Assembly: GCA_041686375.1 (NCBI GenBank) | Contig: JAWLEB010000014.1 | Span: forward strand, 1-64,000 | DNA: 64,000 bases | DNA from: JAGXLC01 sp041686375 | GTDB lineage: Bacteria > Bacteroidota > Bacteroidia > Bacteroidales > UBA12077 | Direction: 5' to 3' | Shown here: positions 44,264 through 53,404 of the stretch, piece by piece | Position numbering within the stretch: position 1 is the stretch's first letter | Layout of the letters: the number at the start of each line of letters is the position of its first letter | Notes under the pieces: model-generated | What the model saw: the letters and a program-made list of their open reading frames with translations, nothing else | The model's database searches: none | What the model was told of the DNA's origin: nothing | Position numbers and translations under genes: made by a program

Positions 44264-45499
44264 TCAACTGTTCGAACTTAACTCTTCAACCTCCTTAAAT
44301 ACCCGTAAAAAATTTTCTCCCCATATTTTCTTAATCTCCTCCTCGGAATAACCTCTTTCTACCAGTTCTTTGGTCACATTTGGCATTTGACTCACATCAC
44401 TACAGTCTTCCAGTCTTGCTCCTCCGTCGAAATCTGTACCTATACCAACATAATCAATTCCGATAGTTTCCACAACATGGTCAATGTGGTCAACCATATC
44501 CTCAATTGAAGCCAGCTTTTGAGGATATTTTTTATTGATCTCACGCCATTCTTGGCGTGCTTTTTCTCTTTCTTCTTCGTCTAATTCATCAAAGCTACCA
44601 TATTTTTTACGGAGGGCGCTAAACGCTGAATCTCTTTGTGGATCTTCCTCCATTTCTTTAATATAATTTGTCAAAAAACAAATTTGTATAACTCCTCCAT
44701 TTTCTTTTAATTTCATAAGCATCTCATCTGAAAGGTTCCTGTTATTATCACATAAAGTTCTTACACACGAATGCGAAGCTATCACAGGGGCTTCAGAGAC
44801 TTCGATTACATCATTAAATGCCTCATCTGAAATATGTGACACATCTATAATCATCCCTAATTCATTCATCTTCTCCACTACATCTACACCGAATTCACTT
44901 AATCCATTATGTTCAGCTCCGTCCGGGTCCGTTGAAGAATCGCATATATCGTTGTTTCTTGTGTGACATAAAGTAATATATCGTGCTCCTAAATTATAAA
45001 AACTATCTACATTGGCTAAATCTCTGTTAATCGGATACCCGTTCTCAAGTCCAATGTAAATAGCCCGCTTTCCTTTGTTTTCTATCTTCTTTGCATCCTC
45101 TGCTTTTAGGGCTAGTTCAGCTATGTCCTGATTATTCCTGACGGAATTATGTATAGTGTCAAAAATTTCGATCGCCTTATTTTTGGCTTTTTTATAACCT
45201 GATGGCGTTCTGTCGTCCTGGCCTAAAAATACTGCAAAAAATGCAGCATCAAGACCGCCTTCTTTCATGCGCGGAAGATCAACAGACGACTGATCATCAG
45301 TACCCTCGTGGTTCACACCAATATCAAAATCATCCCGGACCATATTTAATGGTGTATCATTGTGGGTGTCAATTGTTAATGCTTCTGCATGAATTTTTAA
45401 ATATTTGTCTCTTTCTTTTTCTGTGTTTTGTTGACAGTTAGTTAAAAAAACACCAAAAGAAATAATCACTAAGGATGTAATAATTTTTTTCATCTTCAT
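44264..45499 (-). CDS. membrane dipeptidase (M19 family), lipoprotein
   Basis: 411 residues; lipoprotein signal with Cys22 (VFLTNCQQ). Zinc-site motifs of renal dipeptidase: IDTHNDTPLNM, the bridging Glu in YIGLENGYPI, VIASHSCVRTLCDNNRNL (His ligand and substrate His), and GIGTDFDGGARLEDC. The C-terminal EEEIKKIWGENFLRVF block is also standard. M19 enzymes hydrolyse dipeptides including those with a D residue at the C-terminal side. Anchored to the envelope, it would finish external peptide breakdown. A start at codon 3 (MKKIITSL) is equally possible. Confidence 0.94.
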   Translation of the reverse strand: MKMKKIITSLVIISFGVFLTNCQQNTEKERDKYLKIHAEALTIDTHNDTPLNMVRDDFDIGVNHEGTDDQSSVDLPRMKEGGLDAAFFAVFLGQDDRTPSGYKKAKNKAIEIFDTIHNSVRNNQDIAELALKAEDAKKIENKGKRAIYIGLENGYPINRDLANVDSFYNLGARYITLCHTRNNDICDSSTDPDGAEHNGLSEFGVDVVEKMNELGMIIDVSHISDEAFNDVIEVSEAPVIASHSCVRTLCDNNRNLSDEMLMKLKENGGVIQICFLTNYIKEMEEDPQRDSAFSALRKKYGSFDELDEEEREKARQEWREINKKYPQKLASIEDMVDHIDHVVETIGIDYVGIGTDFDGGARLEDCSDVSQMPNVTKELVERGYSEEEIKKIWGENFLRVFKEVEELSSNS

Positions 45500-45858
45500 T
45501 ATTTTTGAAATTTAATAGTTTATATCCTTATAAAAGCTTATTAATAAAGCTTTATTATTCGATACACTTTTTGACTTTGCATAAGTTGCTAAGTTTAATT
45601 GTCCTTTTTACCAATATTTAGAATTGGTTTTATTGAATAGAAAGAAGGCGGTTAAGAAATATGAAGTAATTCAGTGGTTAAATCCACCGGGAATAAAAGT
45701 TTATTGAAACAAATTTTCAGGCACCAATTAACAAAAAGGATCTGTACAATAAAACAGACTGAATTATACCCACATCATGATGAAAAAAATATAATTGAAT
45801 ATCAGTAAATTTGTGTTTCAATATCTCCAAACAGATAAAAGGTTTGAACGCTCACAAT
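45500..45858. other. non-coding stretch between two minus-strand genes
   Basis: 359 AT-rich bases. A short inverted repeat AAAGCTTATTAATAAAGCTTT is near 45530-45553. No reading frame of note, no -7 element that I would defend and no terminator. It should hold the dipeptidase promoter. Confidence 0.5.
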
Positions 45859-46560
45859 TTAATATTTTTTCCCGCTCTCATCCAACATCGGTACAAATCT
45901 TACCGTACTGATTTCTTGTTTTTTTAATTCACTGTCTTGTTTCTCAAAAAGTACCATTTCCTGTACAAACTGTCCACCAATGGGAATTACCATTCGTCCC
46001 CCTTCGGCAAGCTGTTCTTCTAATGGTTCCGGAATATCAGAAGGAGCGCATGTAACAATTATTGCATCAAATGGAGCATGTTCTTCCCATCCTTTATATC
46101 CGTCACCAATTTTGAACTTAATATTATTATATCCTTGTTTCTGAAGGTTTTTCTGAGCTTCTTCCGCTAATTCTTTGATTATTTCAATTGTATATACCTC
46201 AGATGTTATATGGGATATTACTGCTGCCTGATACCCTGAGCCAGTACCTATTTCAAGAACTTTATCCCCCTCTTCAAGTTCCAATAATTCCGTCATCAGT
46301 GCCACCATATAAGGCTGTGATATGGTCTGCCCATTCCCAATTGGCAATGGCCTGTCGGCATAGGCCATATCACGGTAGTTTTCAGGTACATATACATGCC
46401 TGTCAACATCTTTCATTGCAGCGATTACTTTCGGATCCTTAATTCCTCTGTCCGCTATCTGTTCCCTAACCATTTGTTGCTTTTCTTTGTGATAAGTCTG
46501 AGCAAAAATTGTTACGGGTACAATACCAAATAACATTAGACCGATAAATAGTTTCTTCAT
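45859..46560 (-). CDS. pcm: protein-L-isoaspartate O-methyltransferase, exported
   Basis: Methylates isoaspartyl residues so that aged proteins can revert to aspartate. 233 residues with a Sec signal peptide (LFIGLMLFGIVPVTIFA, cleavage before QTY), unlike the cytoplasmic enterobacterial form. Family blocks: QMVREQIADRGIKDPKVIAA, RHVYVPENYRDMAYADRPLP, NGQTISQPYMVALMTELLE, LEIGTGSGYQAAVIS (SAM motif I), YTIEIIKELAE and DAIIVTCAPSDIPEPLEEQL. How SAM would reach an exported enzyme is an open question. Single gene. Confidence 0.94.
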   Translation of the reverse strand: MKKLFIGLMLFGIVPVTIFAQTYHKEKQQMVREQIADRGIKDPKVIAAMKDVDRHVYVPENYRDMAYADRPLPIGNGQTISQPYMVALMTELLELEEGDKVLEIGTGSGYQAAVISHITSEVYTIEIIKELAEEAQKNLQKQGYNNIKFKIGDGYKGWEEHAPFDAIIVTCAPSDIPEPLEEQLAEGGRMVIPIGGQFVQEMVLFEKQDSELKKQEISTVRFVPMLDESGKKY

Positions 46561-46721
46561 AATTTCAAGTTTTTTATATATTACGAAATTAACACATTAA
46601 GGCATTAATGTCAACAGGAATTTTTCCAATCGGATATTATGCTCAGATAAAATGAATAAGCTGGATTAACTGAAAGCTAAAAAAATAAAATTTATTTTAC
46701 TATAGTCAAAGGTCTTTGTTT

Positions 46722-49655
46722 TTAAACATCGTTTAAGGCTTGATATAAGATTTCAACAGGATGAAGGGCTGCCCTTCCGGTTCCCTCTTTAATTTGTTGT
46801 CTGCAGCTTGTTCCCGGGGCACAAATCAGAGTATTCTCATCAGCTTCTCTAATAGCCGGGAAAAGTACCATTTCACCAATTTTCATAGATATGTCGTAAT
46901 GTTCCTTCTCAAAACCAAAAGAGCCTGCCATACCACAGCATCCTGAAGGTATCTCTTCAACCTGGTAATTTAAAGGAATTGAAAGCATCCTCTTCATTGC
47001 GTTGGTCGAAATTATAGCTTTTTGCTGGCAGTGACCGTGCAGAAGTATTTTTTCCTTCTTGTCAGTAAATTGGGTTTGACGGATAACCCTTTTTTCCATT
47101 TCTTCGATGAGAAATTCATCTAACATGAACACATGTTTTGCTAAGTGTTCGGCATCTTTTCTTCTGCTGGTTGATACCAAATCCGGGTATTCATCCCTAA
47201 ATGTGAGAATTGCCGAAGGTTCAATACCTACCAAAGGTGTTTTGTCTGTAATTTTATCTTTTAGTAACTCAATATTTTTGTTGGCTATTTTCTTCGCCTT
47301 TCTCAGCAATCCTTTTGATAGAAATGTTCTGCCACTTTCTTTGTGTATTGGTATTTTAACAGTATAACCCAGATTTGTGAGCAGTTTAACTGTTTGTACC
47401 CCTATACCGGAGTCATTATAATTTGTGAATTCATCATTAAACAGGTAAACTGTACCGTTTTCAGCCTCTTTTTTATTCATATTCTGAACATAGTGCTTCA
47501 TCCAATCTTTCAATGTGAATGAATTCACCAGCGGAAATTGTCTTTCTTGTGCAAATCCAAGGCTCGCTTTAACCATCCGTGACATGAAAGGGTTCTTGAG
47601 AAAAAAGTTGTAAAGTTTTGGGAAAATACTGCCAAGCCTGTTAAAAAATGTAATATTGGCAATTAATTTTACCCTTAGCGGCACTCCATTGGAGTCATAA
47701 TAATGCTGCAAAAATTCAGTCTTAAGCTTAGCCACATCGACACTGGAAGGGCACTCGGATTTACAGGCTTTGCAAGATAGACACAGATCCATCACTTCAT
47801 AAATATCCTGGTGGTTAAATGGATTTTTATGCACTGAATCGGTAAGATATTCTCTAAGGATATTTGCCCTGGCACGGGTAACATCGTGTTCGTCCCTTGT
47901 GGCCTTATAACTGGGGCACATAGTTCCACCAGCAGTTTCTGTTTTTCTGCAGTCTCCACTTCCATTGCATTTTTCTGTTGCTCGTATTATTCCTCCTGCT
48001 TCAGAAAAATTGAAAATTGTTTCTATTTCTTGTGTTGTTCTTCTCTGCTCATACCTCAAATTGTTTGTCATTGCGGGTGCATTGGTAATTTTCCCGGGAT
48101 TGAGAATATGGTTGGGATCCCATGTATTTTTGATATCCTGTATGACCTTATAATTTTTTTGACCCAGAACAATAGGAATAAAGCCACTCCTGACACGGCC
48201 ATCGCCATGTTCCCCGCTCATGGAACCTTTGTATTTTTTCACTAGATAAGCAATTTCAGTTCCAATAGTTTTAAAAAGCTTTACACCTTCTGCTGTTTTC
48301 AGGTTAAGAACGGGTCTTAAGTGTAGTTCTCCAGAACCAACATGCGCATAATACACACATCTTAAATTATATTGTTCCATTATTTGGTGAAATTCATCCA
48401 TGTATTCCGGGAGCACTTCTACACTTACAGCCGTATCTTCAACCACGGAAACCGGTCGTTCATCTCCCTTCATATTTGAAAGTATTCCCAATCCGGCTTT
48501 TCTCAAGTCCCATATTTTCTGGGCATCAGGATAATAAATCAATGGATAATGATAACCATACCCATTCTTTTTCAGATCACTAATCAATTCGTTACAGGTT
48601 TCGTCTATTTCTTGCTGTGAATTCCGGGCAAATTCAATAATCAATATGGCTTTGGGCTCTCCTTTTATAAAAAACCTGTTCCTCCTTTGCTCAATGTTGC
48701 CTTTTGTCAGATCTAGTATAATATCATCCATCATTTCCACAGCTCCCGGATAATGATTCAATGCAATCAAATTTGCTTCAAAAGCTTCCCGCCGGGTTTC
48801 AAAATGTACTGCCATAACAGCCTTATAATCTGGTGGCAGAGGAACAAGATTAAGTGTGATTTCGGTTATGAAAAGCAACGTTCCTTCGGATCCGCAAATA
48901 AGCCTGGACAAATTAACAGGTTTGCTGCTTGTCTTGCTGAAAACTTCGGAATCTAAAAGCAAATCAACAGCATATCCGGTATTACGTCTATATATTGAAG
49001 GATCGGGGTATTCATTTTTTATCTCTTCTTGAACATCCGGATCGGATAACAAATTGTTTATATTCTGATAGATTGCTCCTTCAAATGAATTTTCATGCAG
49101 CTTATCCTCAAATTCATTTTTAGATAAATCTTTGAATTCAACTTCTGTTCCATCGCTTAGAAAACCTTTTACTGAAATGGTATGATCCCGGGTAGAACCA
49201 TATAAAATGGAATGTGCGCCGCAAGCATTGTTTCCAACCATGCCTCCTATCATACAACGATTTGAAGTTGATGTTTCCGGGCCAAAAAACAAACCATACT
49301 TTTTCAAGTAAAAATTGAGATCAGCCAAAATTACCCCGGGTTGTACTTTAACCCACTTGTCTTCTGTATTCAGTTCCAGGATTTCGGACATGTAGCGGGA
49401 AACATCGACAATAATGCCGGAACCTACTACCTGCCCTGCAAGTGAAGTTCCTGCAGTTCTTGGTATTAATCCTGTTTTTGTCTGCGCAGCAAATTCAATT
49501 AAACATCGAATATCTTCTTTATGCTTTGGCTTTGCAACGGCTATGGGAATTTCCCTGTAAACAGACGCATCAGTGGCATAAAGTAATCTTGTTTTTTTGT
49601 CTAAATGAAAATCTCCGTCAAGTTTACCGGATAATTGATCTAATAAATGCTGCAT
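46722..49655 (-). CDS. fused FAD-linked oxidase / Fe-S oxidoreductase (GlcD-GlcF or D-lactate dehydrogenase type)
   Basis: 977 residues from the ATG at 49655 (MQHLLDQLSGKLDG); the ATG at 49679 is less likely because it lies within the relic that ends at 49666. Order: FAD-binding domain (LIPRTAGTSLAGQVVGSGII, MIGGMVGNNACGAHSILYGS), FAD-oxidase C-terminal domain ending VRSGFIPIVLGQKNY, a ferredoxin-like part with CNGSGDCRK and CLSCKACKSECPSSVDVAK, and a cysteine-rich Fe-S region with LLHGHCQQKA, SGCCGMAGSFGFE and CAPGTSCRQQ. Such fusions oxidise 2-hydroxy acids (D-lactate, glycolate, 2-hydroxyglutarate) and pass electrons to the quinone pool. Substrate not determined. Soluble or membrane-peripheral. 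Confidence 0.9.
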   Translation of the reverse strand: MQHLLDQLSGKLDGDFHLDKKTRLLYATDASVYREIPIAVAKPKHKEDIRCLIEFAAQTKTGLIPRTAGTSLAGQVVGSGIIVDVSRYMSEILELNTEDKWVKVQPGVILADLNFYLKKYGLFFGPETSTSNRCMIGGMVGNNACGAHSILYGSTRDHTISVKGFLSDGTEVEFKDLSKNEFEDKLHENSFEGAIYQNINNLLSDPDVQEEIKNEYPDPSIYRRNTGYAVDLLLDSEVFSKTSSKPVNLSRLICGSEGTLLFITEITLNLVPLPPDYKAVMAVHFETRREAFEANLIALNHYPGAVEMMDDIILDLTKGNIEQRRNRFFIKGEPKAILIIEFARNSQQEIDETCNELISDLKKNGYGYHYPLIYYPDAQKIWDLRKAGLGILSNMKGDERPVSVVEDTAVSVEVLPEYMDEFHQIMEQYNLRCVYYAHVGSGELHLRPVLNLKTAEGVKLFKTIGTEIAYLVKKYKGSMSGEHGDGRVRSGFIPIVLGQKNYKVIQDIKNTWDPNHILNPGKITNAPAMTNNLRYEQRRTTQEIETIFNFSEAGGIIRATEKCNGSGDCRKTETAGGTMCPSYKATRDEHDVTRARANILREYLTDSVHKNPFNHQDIYEVMDLCLSCKACKSECPSSVDVAKLKTEFLQHYYDSNGVPLRVKLIANITFFNRLGSIFPKLYNFFLKNPFMSRMVKASLGFAQERQFPLVNSFTLKDWMKHYVQNMNKKEAENGTVYLFNDEFTNYNDSGIGVQTVKLLTNLGYTVKIPIHKESGRTFLSKGLLRKAKKIANKNIELLKDKITDKTPLVGIEPSAILTFRDEYPDLVSTSRRKDAEHLAKHVFMLDEFLIEEMEKRVIRQTQFTDKKEKILLHGHCQQKAIISTNAMKRMLSIPLNYQVEEIPSGCCGMAGSFGFEKEHYDISMKIGEMVLFPAIREADENTLICAPGTSCRQQIKEGTGRAALHPVEILYQALNDV

Positions 49656-49665
49656 AGAGAATTTA

Positions 49666-49966
49666 TTATAACAGTCCAAGCAATTTGTTTCTTAACCTGG
49701 ACACTAATTGTACTTTGGTTCTTATTTCAATGAGATTAAAAGGCCTGGTGAAAAAATCATCAGCGCCAGCCTTCAAACCGGTCTTTTCTGAGTCCTTATC
49801 AAATAAGGCTTTCACCATGATAATAATGTTTGTATTGAGATCATCGGTTTTTTCATCGCTTTACATACTTTAAATTTATTCATTTTTGGTATCATAAGAT
49901 CCAGCAGGATGAGTTCCGGAAAATTTATTTTTGTATTTTCCAGAGCACTTTTATAAAAATCAACAA
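49666..49966 (-). pseudogene. response-regulator receiver relic
   Basis: Minus-strand reading: SALENTKINFPELILLDLMI, PKMNKFKVCKAMK, then after a shift in a six-A run DDLNTNIIIMVKALFDKDSE, KTGLKAGADDFFTRPFNLIE, IRTKVQLVSRLRNKLLGLL and a stop at 49666. This is a receiver domain (phospho-acceptor Asp in LLDLM, the TKPF Lys changed to Arg) lacking its first third and any output domain. Frameshift and truncation mark it as dead. Confidence 0.8.
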
Positions 49967-50645
49967 GTCAGCAAAAATACAAAAGATTTTTATATAAGAA
50001 GTAAGCAAAATTCCTACGGGAAAATTATCATCAACTTTAATAAACTACATTTGTAAACATTCACAAAAAATAAAACCTGTTTTGTCTACAAATATATCAC
50101 ATAATCTACAAATAAGTTTACATATGAAAACAATTCCCGAAAACGTATTATACCTTAAATAATTTTTTTATATGTGTAGTTTAATCAATTAGTTATAGTA
50201 ATAATTTAAAATGTAACTTTAATAATTTAGGTTGTTTTTCTTGAAATGTGCTGAATTAAGTATTGAATTTACTTATAAAAAACTATATTCCAGTAAAATA
50301 TGTACCTAAAATAAAATAATACTTCAGGTATAACAGCCATGTCCATACTTTGTAGCAATCCTTATACGCTCTGGCTTCTGTATGGGCAGAATTTATCCTT
50401 TTTTTAGAATAGCAACTTTAAATCAATATATTGTTTGTATAAATGAGGATAAAATAGACCGAATTATAGGTGTTATTACCCCATTTTTAATACTTGGAGT
50501 GCTTTCATAATAGCTTATTTGAGTATTATGAGCAACATGTCCTGTTGTTTGTTGTATCATAGAATTGAAAAGGTGAAAGATTTAGAAAATATTAGTCAGA
50601 TTGTTATATTATGGCATTGTTTAACGACTATGTGAGGCAAACAAT
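49967..50645. other. AT-rich non-coding stretch with two operator-like motifs
   Basis: About 680 bases without a defensible gene. It holds TACATTTGTAAAC at 50046-50058 and GTTTACATATG at 50116-50126, matching the three motif copies just before the HTH gene. Otherwise nothing recognised. Confidence 0.5.
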
Positions 50646-50652
50646 AAAAATA

Positions 50653-50730
50653 TACAAATGTAAACTAAGGATTTCTGTTAAAGTTTACATATGTATATGA
50701 TAAGTCTTAAAATATTATTTACATTTGTAA
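50653..50730 (+). promoter_or_regulatory. cluster of three GTTTACAT-type motifs before the HTH gene
   Basis: TACAAATGTAAAC (50653-50665), GTTTACATATGTA (50683-50695) and TTTACATTTGTAA (50718-50730) are variants of one near-palindrome, GTTTACAnATGTAAAC, spaced roughly three helical turns apart and ending 22 bases before the ATG. They look like operators for autoregulation by the HTH protein; this is inference. Confidence 0.5.
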
Positions 50731-50751
50731 TAATAAACAAGACTAAATGTA

Positions 50752-51174
50752 ATGCAAGAAAGAATATTGCAGTTGTTAAAAGAATTAAACTTGTCATCTT
50801 CTAAACTGGCTGAAGAAATAGATGTTCAGAGATCTTCTATTTCTCATATTCTGGCTGGCAGAAATAAACCCAGTTTTGTTTTTATTCAAAAACTTCTGAA
50901 ACGGTATCCTCAAATTAATTCCCGGTGGTTATTACTGGGTGAAGGTTCTCCACTGGTTAAGAATATCCAAACTTCTATGCCTTTTCATCAAACAGATAAC
51001 CAAAAAAATACAGAATTAACTTCACGAGAATCAAATATTCACAGTGAGTCTCCTGCTGAATCCGGAATAACCAATTCTGAAAAGAATAAAATCTCTGAGA
51101 AAGTTTCGATAAAAAAAATTGTTATCTTTTATTCTGATAATCATTTCGAAGAATACTTACCTAAAACAAAATAA
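50752..51174 (+). CDS. XRE-family helix-turn-helix regulator
   Basis: 140 residues. The N-terminal 65 residues are a Cro/C1-type domain: ILQLLKELNLSSSKLAEEID, VQRSSISHILAGRNKPS, FVFIQKLLKRYPQINSRWLL and LGEG. The rest is a Ser/Asn/Glu-rich linker with a short beta-like tail (KKIVIFYSDNHFEEYLP), a form common in Bacteroidetes regulators of this class. No partner toxin or phage gene nearby. Five copies of a palindrome-like motif lie upstream. pyrD starts 29 bases downstream but has its own -7 element. Confidence 0.85.
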   Translation: MQERILQLLKELNLSSSKLAEEIDVQRSSISHILAGRNKPSFVFIQKLLKRYPQINSRWLLLGEGSPLVKNIQTSMPFHQTDNQKNTELTSRESNIHSESPAESGITNSEKNKISEKVSIKKIVIFYSDNHFEEYLPKTK

Positions 51175-51184
51175 AATTTCTATT

Positions 51185-51192
51185 TATATTTG
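51185..51192 (+). promoter_or_regulatory. -7 promoter element of pyrD
   Basis: TATATTTG followed by C matches TAnnTTTGC. With the ATG at 51204 the leader would be only about 6 bases. No -33 TTTG at the right spacing. Confidence 0.45.
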
Positions 51193-51203
51193 CAGAAAAA
51201 ATA

Positions 51204-52241
51204 ATGTATAAATCTGTCATTCGTCCCCTTCTTTTTCTTCTTAAACCGGAAACTATACATCATTTTATTGCTGCATTGCTGAAATTTGCTGCTAAGATTC
51301 CCTTCTTATCTTTTTTATTGCAAAAGTTTTACATTATCAAAGATAAACGCTTGTCAAGGGATTTTCTTGGTATGCATTTTAAAAATCCGGTCGGATTAGC
51401 TGCCGGCTTTGATAAAAATGCTGAGTTATATAATGCGCTCAGCTGTTTTGGATTTTCTTTTGTTGAAATTGGCACGGTAACACCTGTGTCTCAACTGGGA
51501 AATTTTAAACCCCGTTCTTTTCGACTTGTTGAGGATAAGGGACTCATTAACAGAATGGGTTTTAACAATAAGGGCGTTAATTATGCTGTTGAACAACTTA
51601 AAAAACAAAAACCCAGGGTTATCATTGGAGGAAACATAGGAAAAAATACAAAAACTCCTAATGATAAAGCAATTGAAGACTATCAGGCAGGGTTTGAGAA
51701 AATTTATGATCATGTAGACTATTTGGTAATCAATTTGAGCTGTCCTAACATTGAAAACCTGAATGAACTCCAGGATCGGGATCATACTATACAAATAATC
51801 AACGAACTGGATAAACTTAGATCATCCTATTCATCTCAAAAACCAATCCTTCTGAAAATATCACCGGATATTGATCAAAAAGGACTGGATGATGTTATAG
51901 ATATTTTCTATCAAACCGGTCTCGATGGCATCATTGCAACCAACACCACCACGCGTAGAGATAACTTAAAAACGGACAGCGAAAAAATTGAACGCCTCGG
52001 AAAAGGTGGCCTGAGTGGCAAACCAATTACTGAAAGATCAACTGAAATGATTCGCTATCTGAGTAAAAAAAGTAATTACGAAATACCTATTATTGGTGTC
52101 GGCGGAATAATGACTGCCGGGGATGCATTGGAGAAACTGGAAGCGGGTGCAACTTTGGTTCAAATTTATACCGGATTCATCTATGGCGGGCCTGCTATAG
52201 TCAAACGCATAAACAAGGCAATTCTGGAAAAAATGGATTAA
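51204..52241 (+). CDS. pyrD: dihydroorotate dehydrogenase (quinone), class 2
   Basis: Oxidises dihydroorotate to orotate and passes electrons to quinone; fourth step of pyrimidine synthesis. 345 residues. The N-terminal amphipathic helices (RPLLFLLKPETIHHFIAALL) that bind the membrane mark class 2. FMN and substrate sites: NPVGLAAGFDKNAELYNAL, EIGTVTPVSQLGNFKPR, NRMGFNNKG, VINLSCPNI, the catalytic Ser region, IIATNTTTRRDN and GVGGIMTAGDALEKLEAGAT. It follows the HTH gene by 29 bases on the same strand. Confidence 0.96.
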   Translation: MYKSVIRPLLFLLKPETIHHFIAALLKFAAKIPFLSFLLQKFYIIKDKRLSRDFLGMHFKNPVGLAAGFDKNAELYNALSCFGFSFVEIGTVTPVSQLGNFKPRSFRLVEDKGLINRMGFNNKGVNYAVEQLKKQKPRVIIGGNIGKNTKTPNDKAIEDYQAGFEKIYDHVDYLVINLSCPNIENLNELQDRDHTIQIINELDKLRSSYSSQKPILLKISPDIDQKGLDDVIDIFYQTGLDGIIATNTTTRRDNLKTDSEKIERLGKGGLSGKPITERSTEMIRYLSKKSNYEIPIIGVGGIMTAGDALEKLEAGATLVQIYTGFIYGGPAIVKRINKAILEKMD

Positions 52242-52459
52242 TTTGCGGATTATAGTAAACAAATTTCAGATAAAGCTGAAATGCCAACCACACTCCCAGA
52301 CACTATCAGATTAATATCGCTAATTATAAGAACTACTTGAAAGATTCTAAAGTTTGTCTGTTTTTACGGGCGCAACCTTCAACCGATTTTTCCCGGTGTC
52401 GATATTTATCATGGACAGTGAGGCAACTGTTGCTTTATATCCATTTTTAATTGAACGAT
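52242..52459. other. non-coding stretch with a short unrecognised frame remnant
   Basis: After pyrD no gene is evident. On the minus strand a frame ending at 52346 reads NGYKATVASLSMINIDTGK; I do not recognise it. It may be the 3' tail of a lost gene. Confidence 0.3.
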
Positions 52460-52874
52460 TTACAGCCACGTTATTTCGCTTGGGACGTAATAGCGCTCGT
52501 TAAATTCAATTGTCTTTTTGTTCCCCAGGCCATCTTCAAATTCGGTAATATTGAAATCCCGGAATTTCATCAAATCAAAAGTATTACTGTGATAGGTAGC
52601 ATTACCTTCTCCGGCCTGTGAATCCGTAAATTCCTGTACAAAATGATACAACGGAAATAATCCTTTCAGGGTTGTAAATATAAACTTACCCCAAGTTTGA
52701 GAGAGCGGGTTACATTCTTTAAGATTTCAAAATTCATTTCATCAGTTTCCATTAAAGGGAAAGCCCCTTCGCAAAGCATTATAGCACATAAAACTGAGCC
52801 TCAAATGGCAGGTTACGTGCATCATGTTTCAAAAAATCTATTTTGAGGTTATGTTGTAATGCTTTTTTTCTACT
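52460..52874 (-). pseudogene. SAM-dependent methyltransferase relic
   Basis: Minus-strand fragments in order: RKKALQHNLKIDFLKHDARN, LPFEAQF, frame change, LCEGAFPLMETDEMNFEILK, NVTRSLKLG, a one-base loss in a G run, GKFIFTTLKGLFPLYHF, VQEFTDSQAGEGNATYHSNT, FDLMKFRDFNITEFEDGLGN and YYVPSEITWL, then a stop. This is the middle and C-terminal part of a class I methyltransferase. At least two frameshifts and the missing SAM-binding N-terminus show loss of function. Confidence 0.82.
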
Positions 52875-52929
52875 ATTTATATTAGACTGTAGTATTCAGG
52901 AAGGTGGTATGAAATCAATGTGTTTAGTT

Positions 52930-53080
52930 TTATTGTGTGAGAAGTTGATGTAGGGATTTTAACTGAAGCATGGTACTGTTCTTATAGAGTGTAGCAACTG
53001 CAGTTAGTTTGGCAGCATAAGAACCGGAATACCCTTCAAGTTCCAGCATAGCCATCCGTTTACAAGCTTCAGGACTTCAA
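52930..53080 (-). other. possible coding relic, unrecognised
   Basis: A minus-strand frame reads ACKRMAMLELEGYSGSYAAK then LTAVATLYKNSTMLQLKSLH and stops at 52930. It has coding-like composition but no start codon and a stop upstream. I do not recognise the family; probably another fragment in this degraded stretch. Confidence 0.3.
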
Positions 53081-53116
53081 AGAAGACAATGGTTAGTGAA
53101 CCTAAAAAAAGAAAAA

Positions 53117-53243
53117 CTTAGAAACTGTTTTGATTTTGTCCTGCTTTAACAAATTAATTTTATTCAGGGAGGGGTTATGCAAAATATCATCTTCAAAATT
53201 TGGTAAAGCAAAATTTTTAAAAGAAATCAAAACAGTTTCTTAG
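53117..53243. mobile_element. MITE-like element with 20-base terminal inverted repeats
   Basis: CTTAGAAACTGTTTTGATTT at 53117-53136 is matched by AAATCAAAACAGTTTCTTAG at 53224-53243 (19 of 20 pairs). The 87-base interior has no gene. Size and structure fit a miniature inverted-repeat element mobilised by a transposase elsewhere. A target duplication is not obvious. Confidence 0.65.
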
Positions 53244-53404
53244 AGAAAAACACGTTTTTTTACTATAAATACCCTGAAAAAAATCGTTATAGCTTTTAAG
53301 TAAATAGGAATCCACCCAACCATAATTATCCCAATAGCCAAGAATTCAATTCATGGTTCTAAAATAAACATCATTACAAAAAAATGTAATCAATATAATT
53401 TTGG

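Noticed and set aside
49685..49873. 62-codon open frame on the plus strand
   Set aside because: Antisense to the response-regulator relic; no family features of its own.
52460..52651. 63-codon open frame on the minus strand as a separate gene
   Set aside because: It is the C-terminal piece of a longer methyltransferase relic that can be followed upstream through frameshifts.
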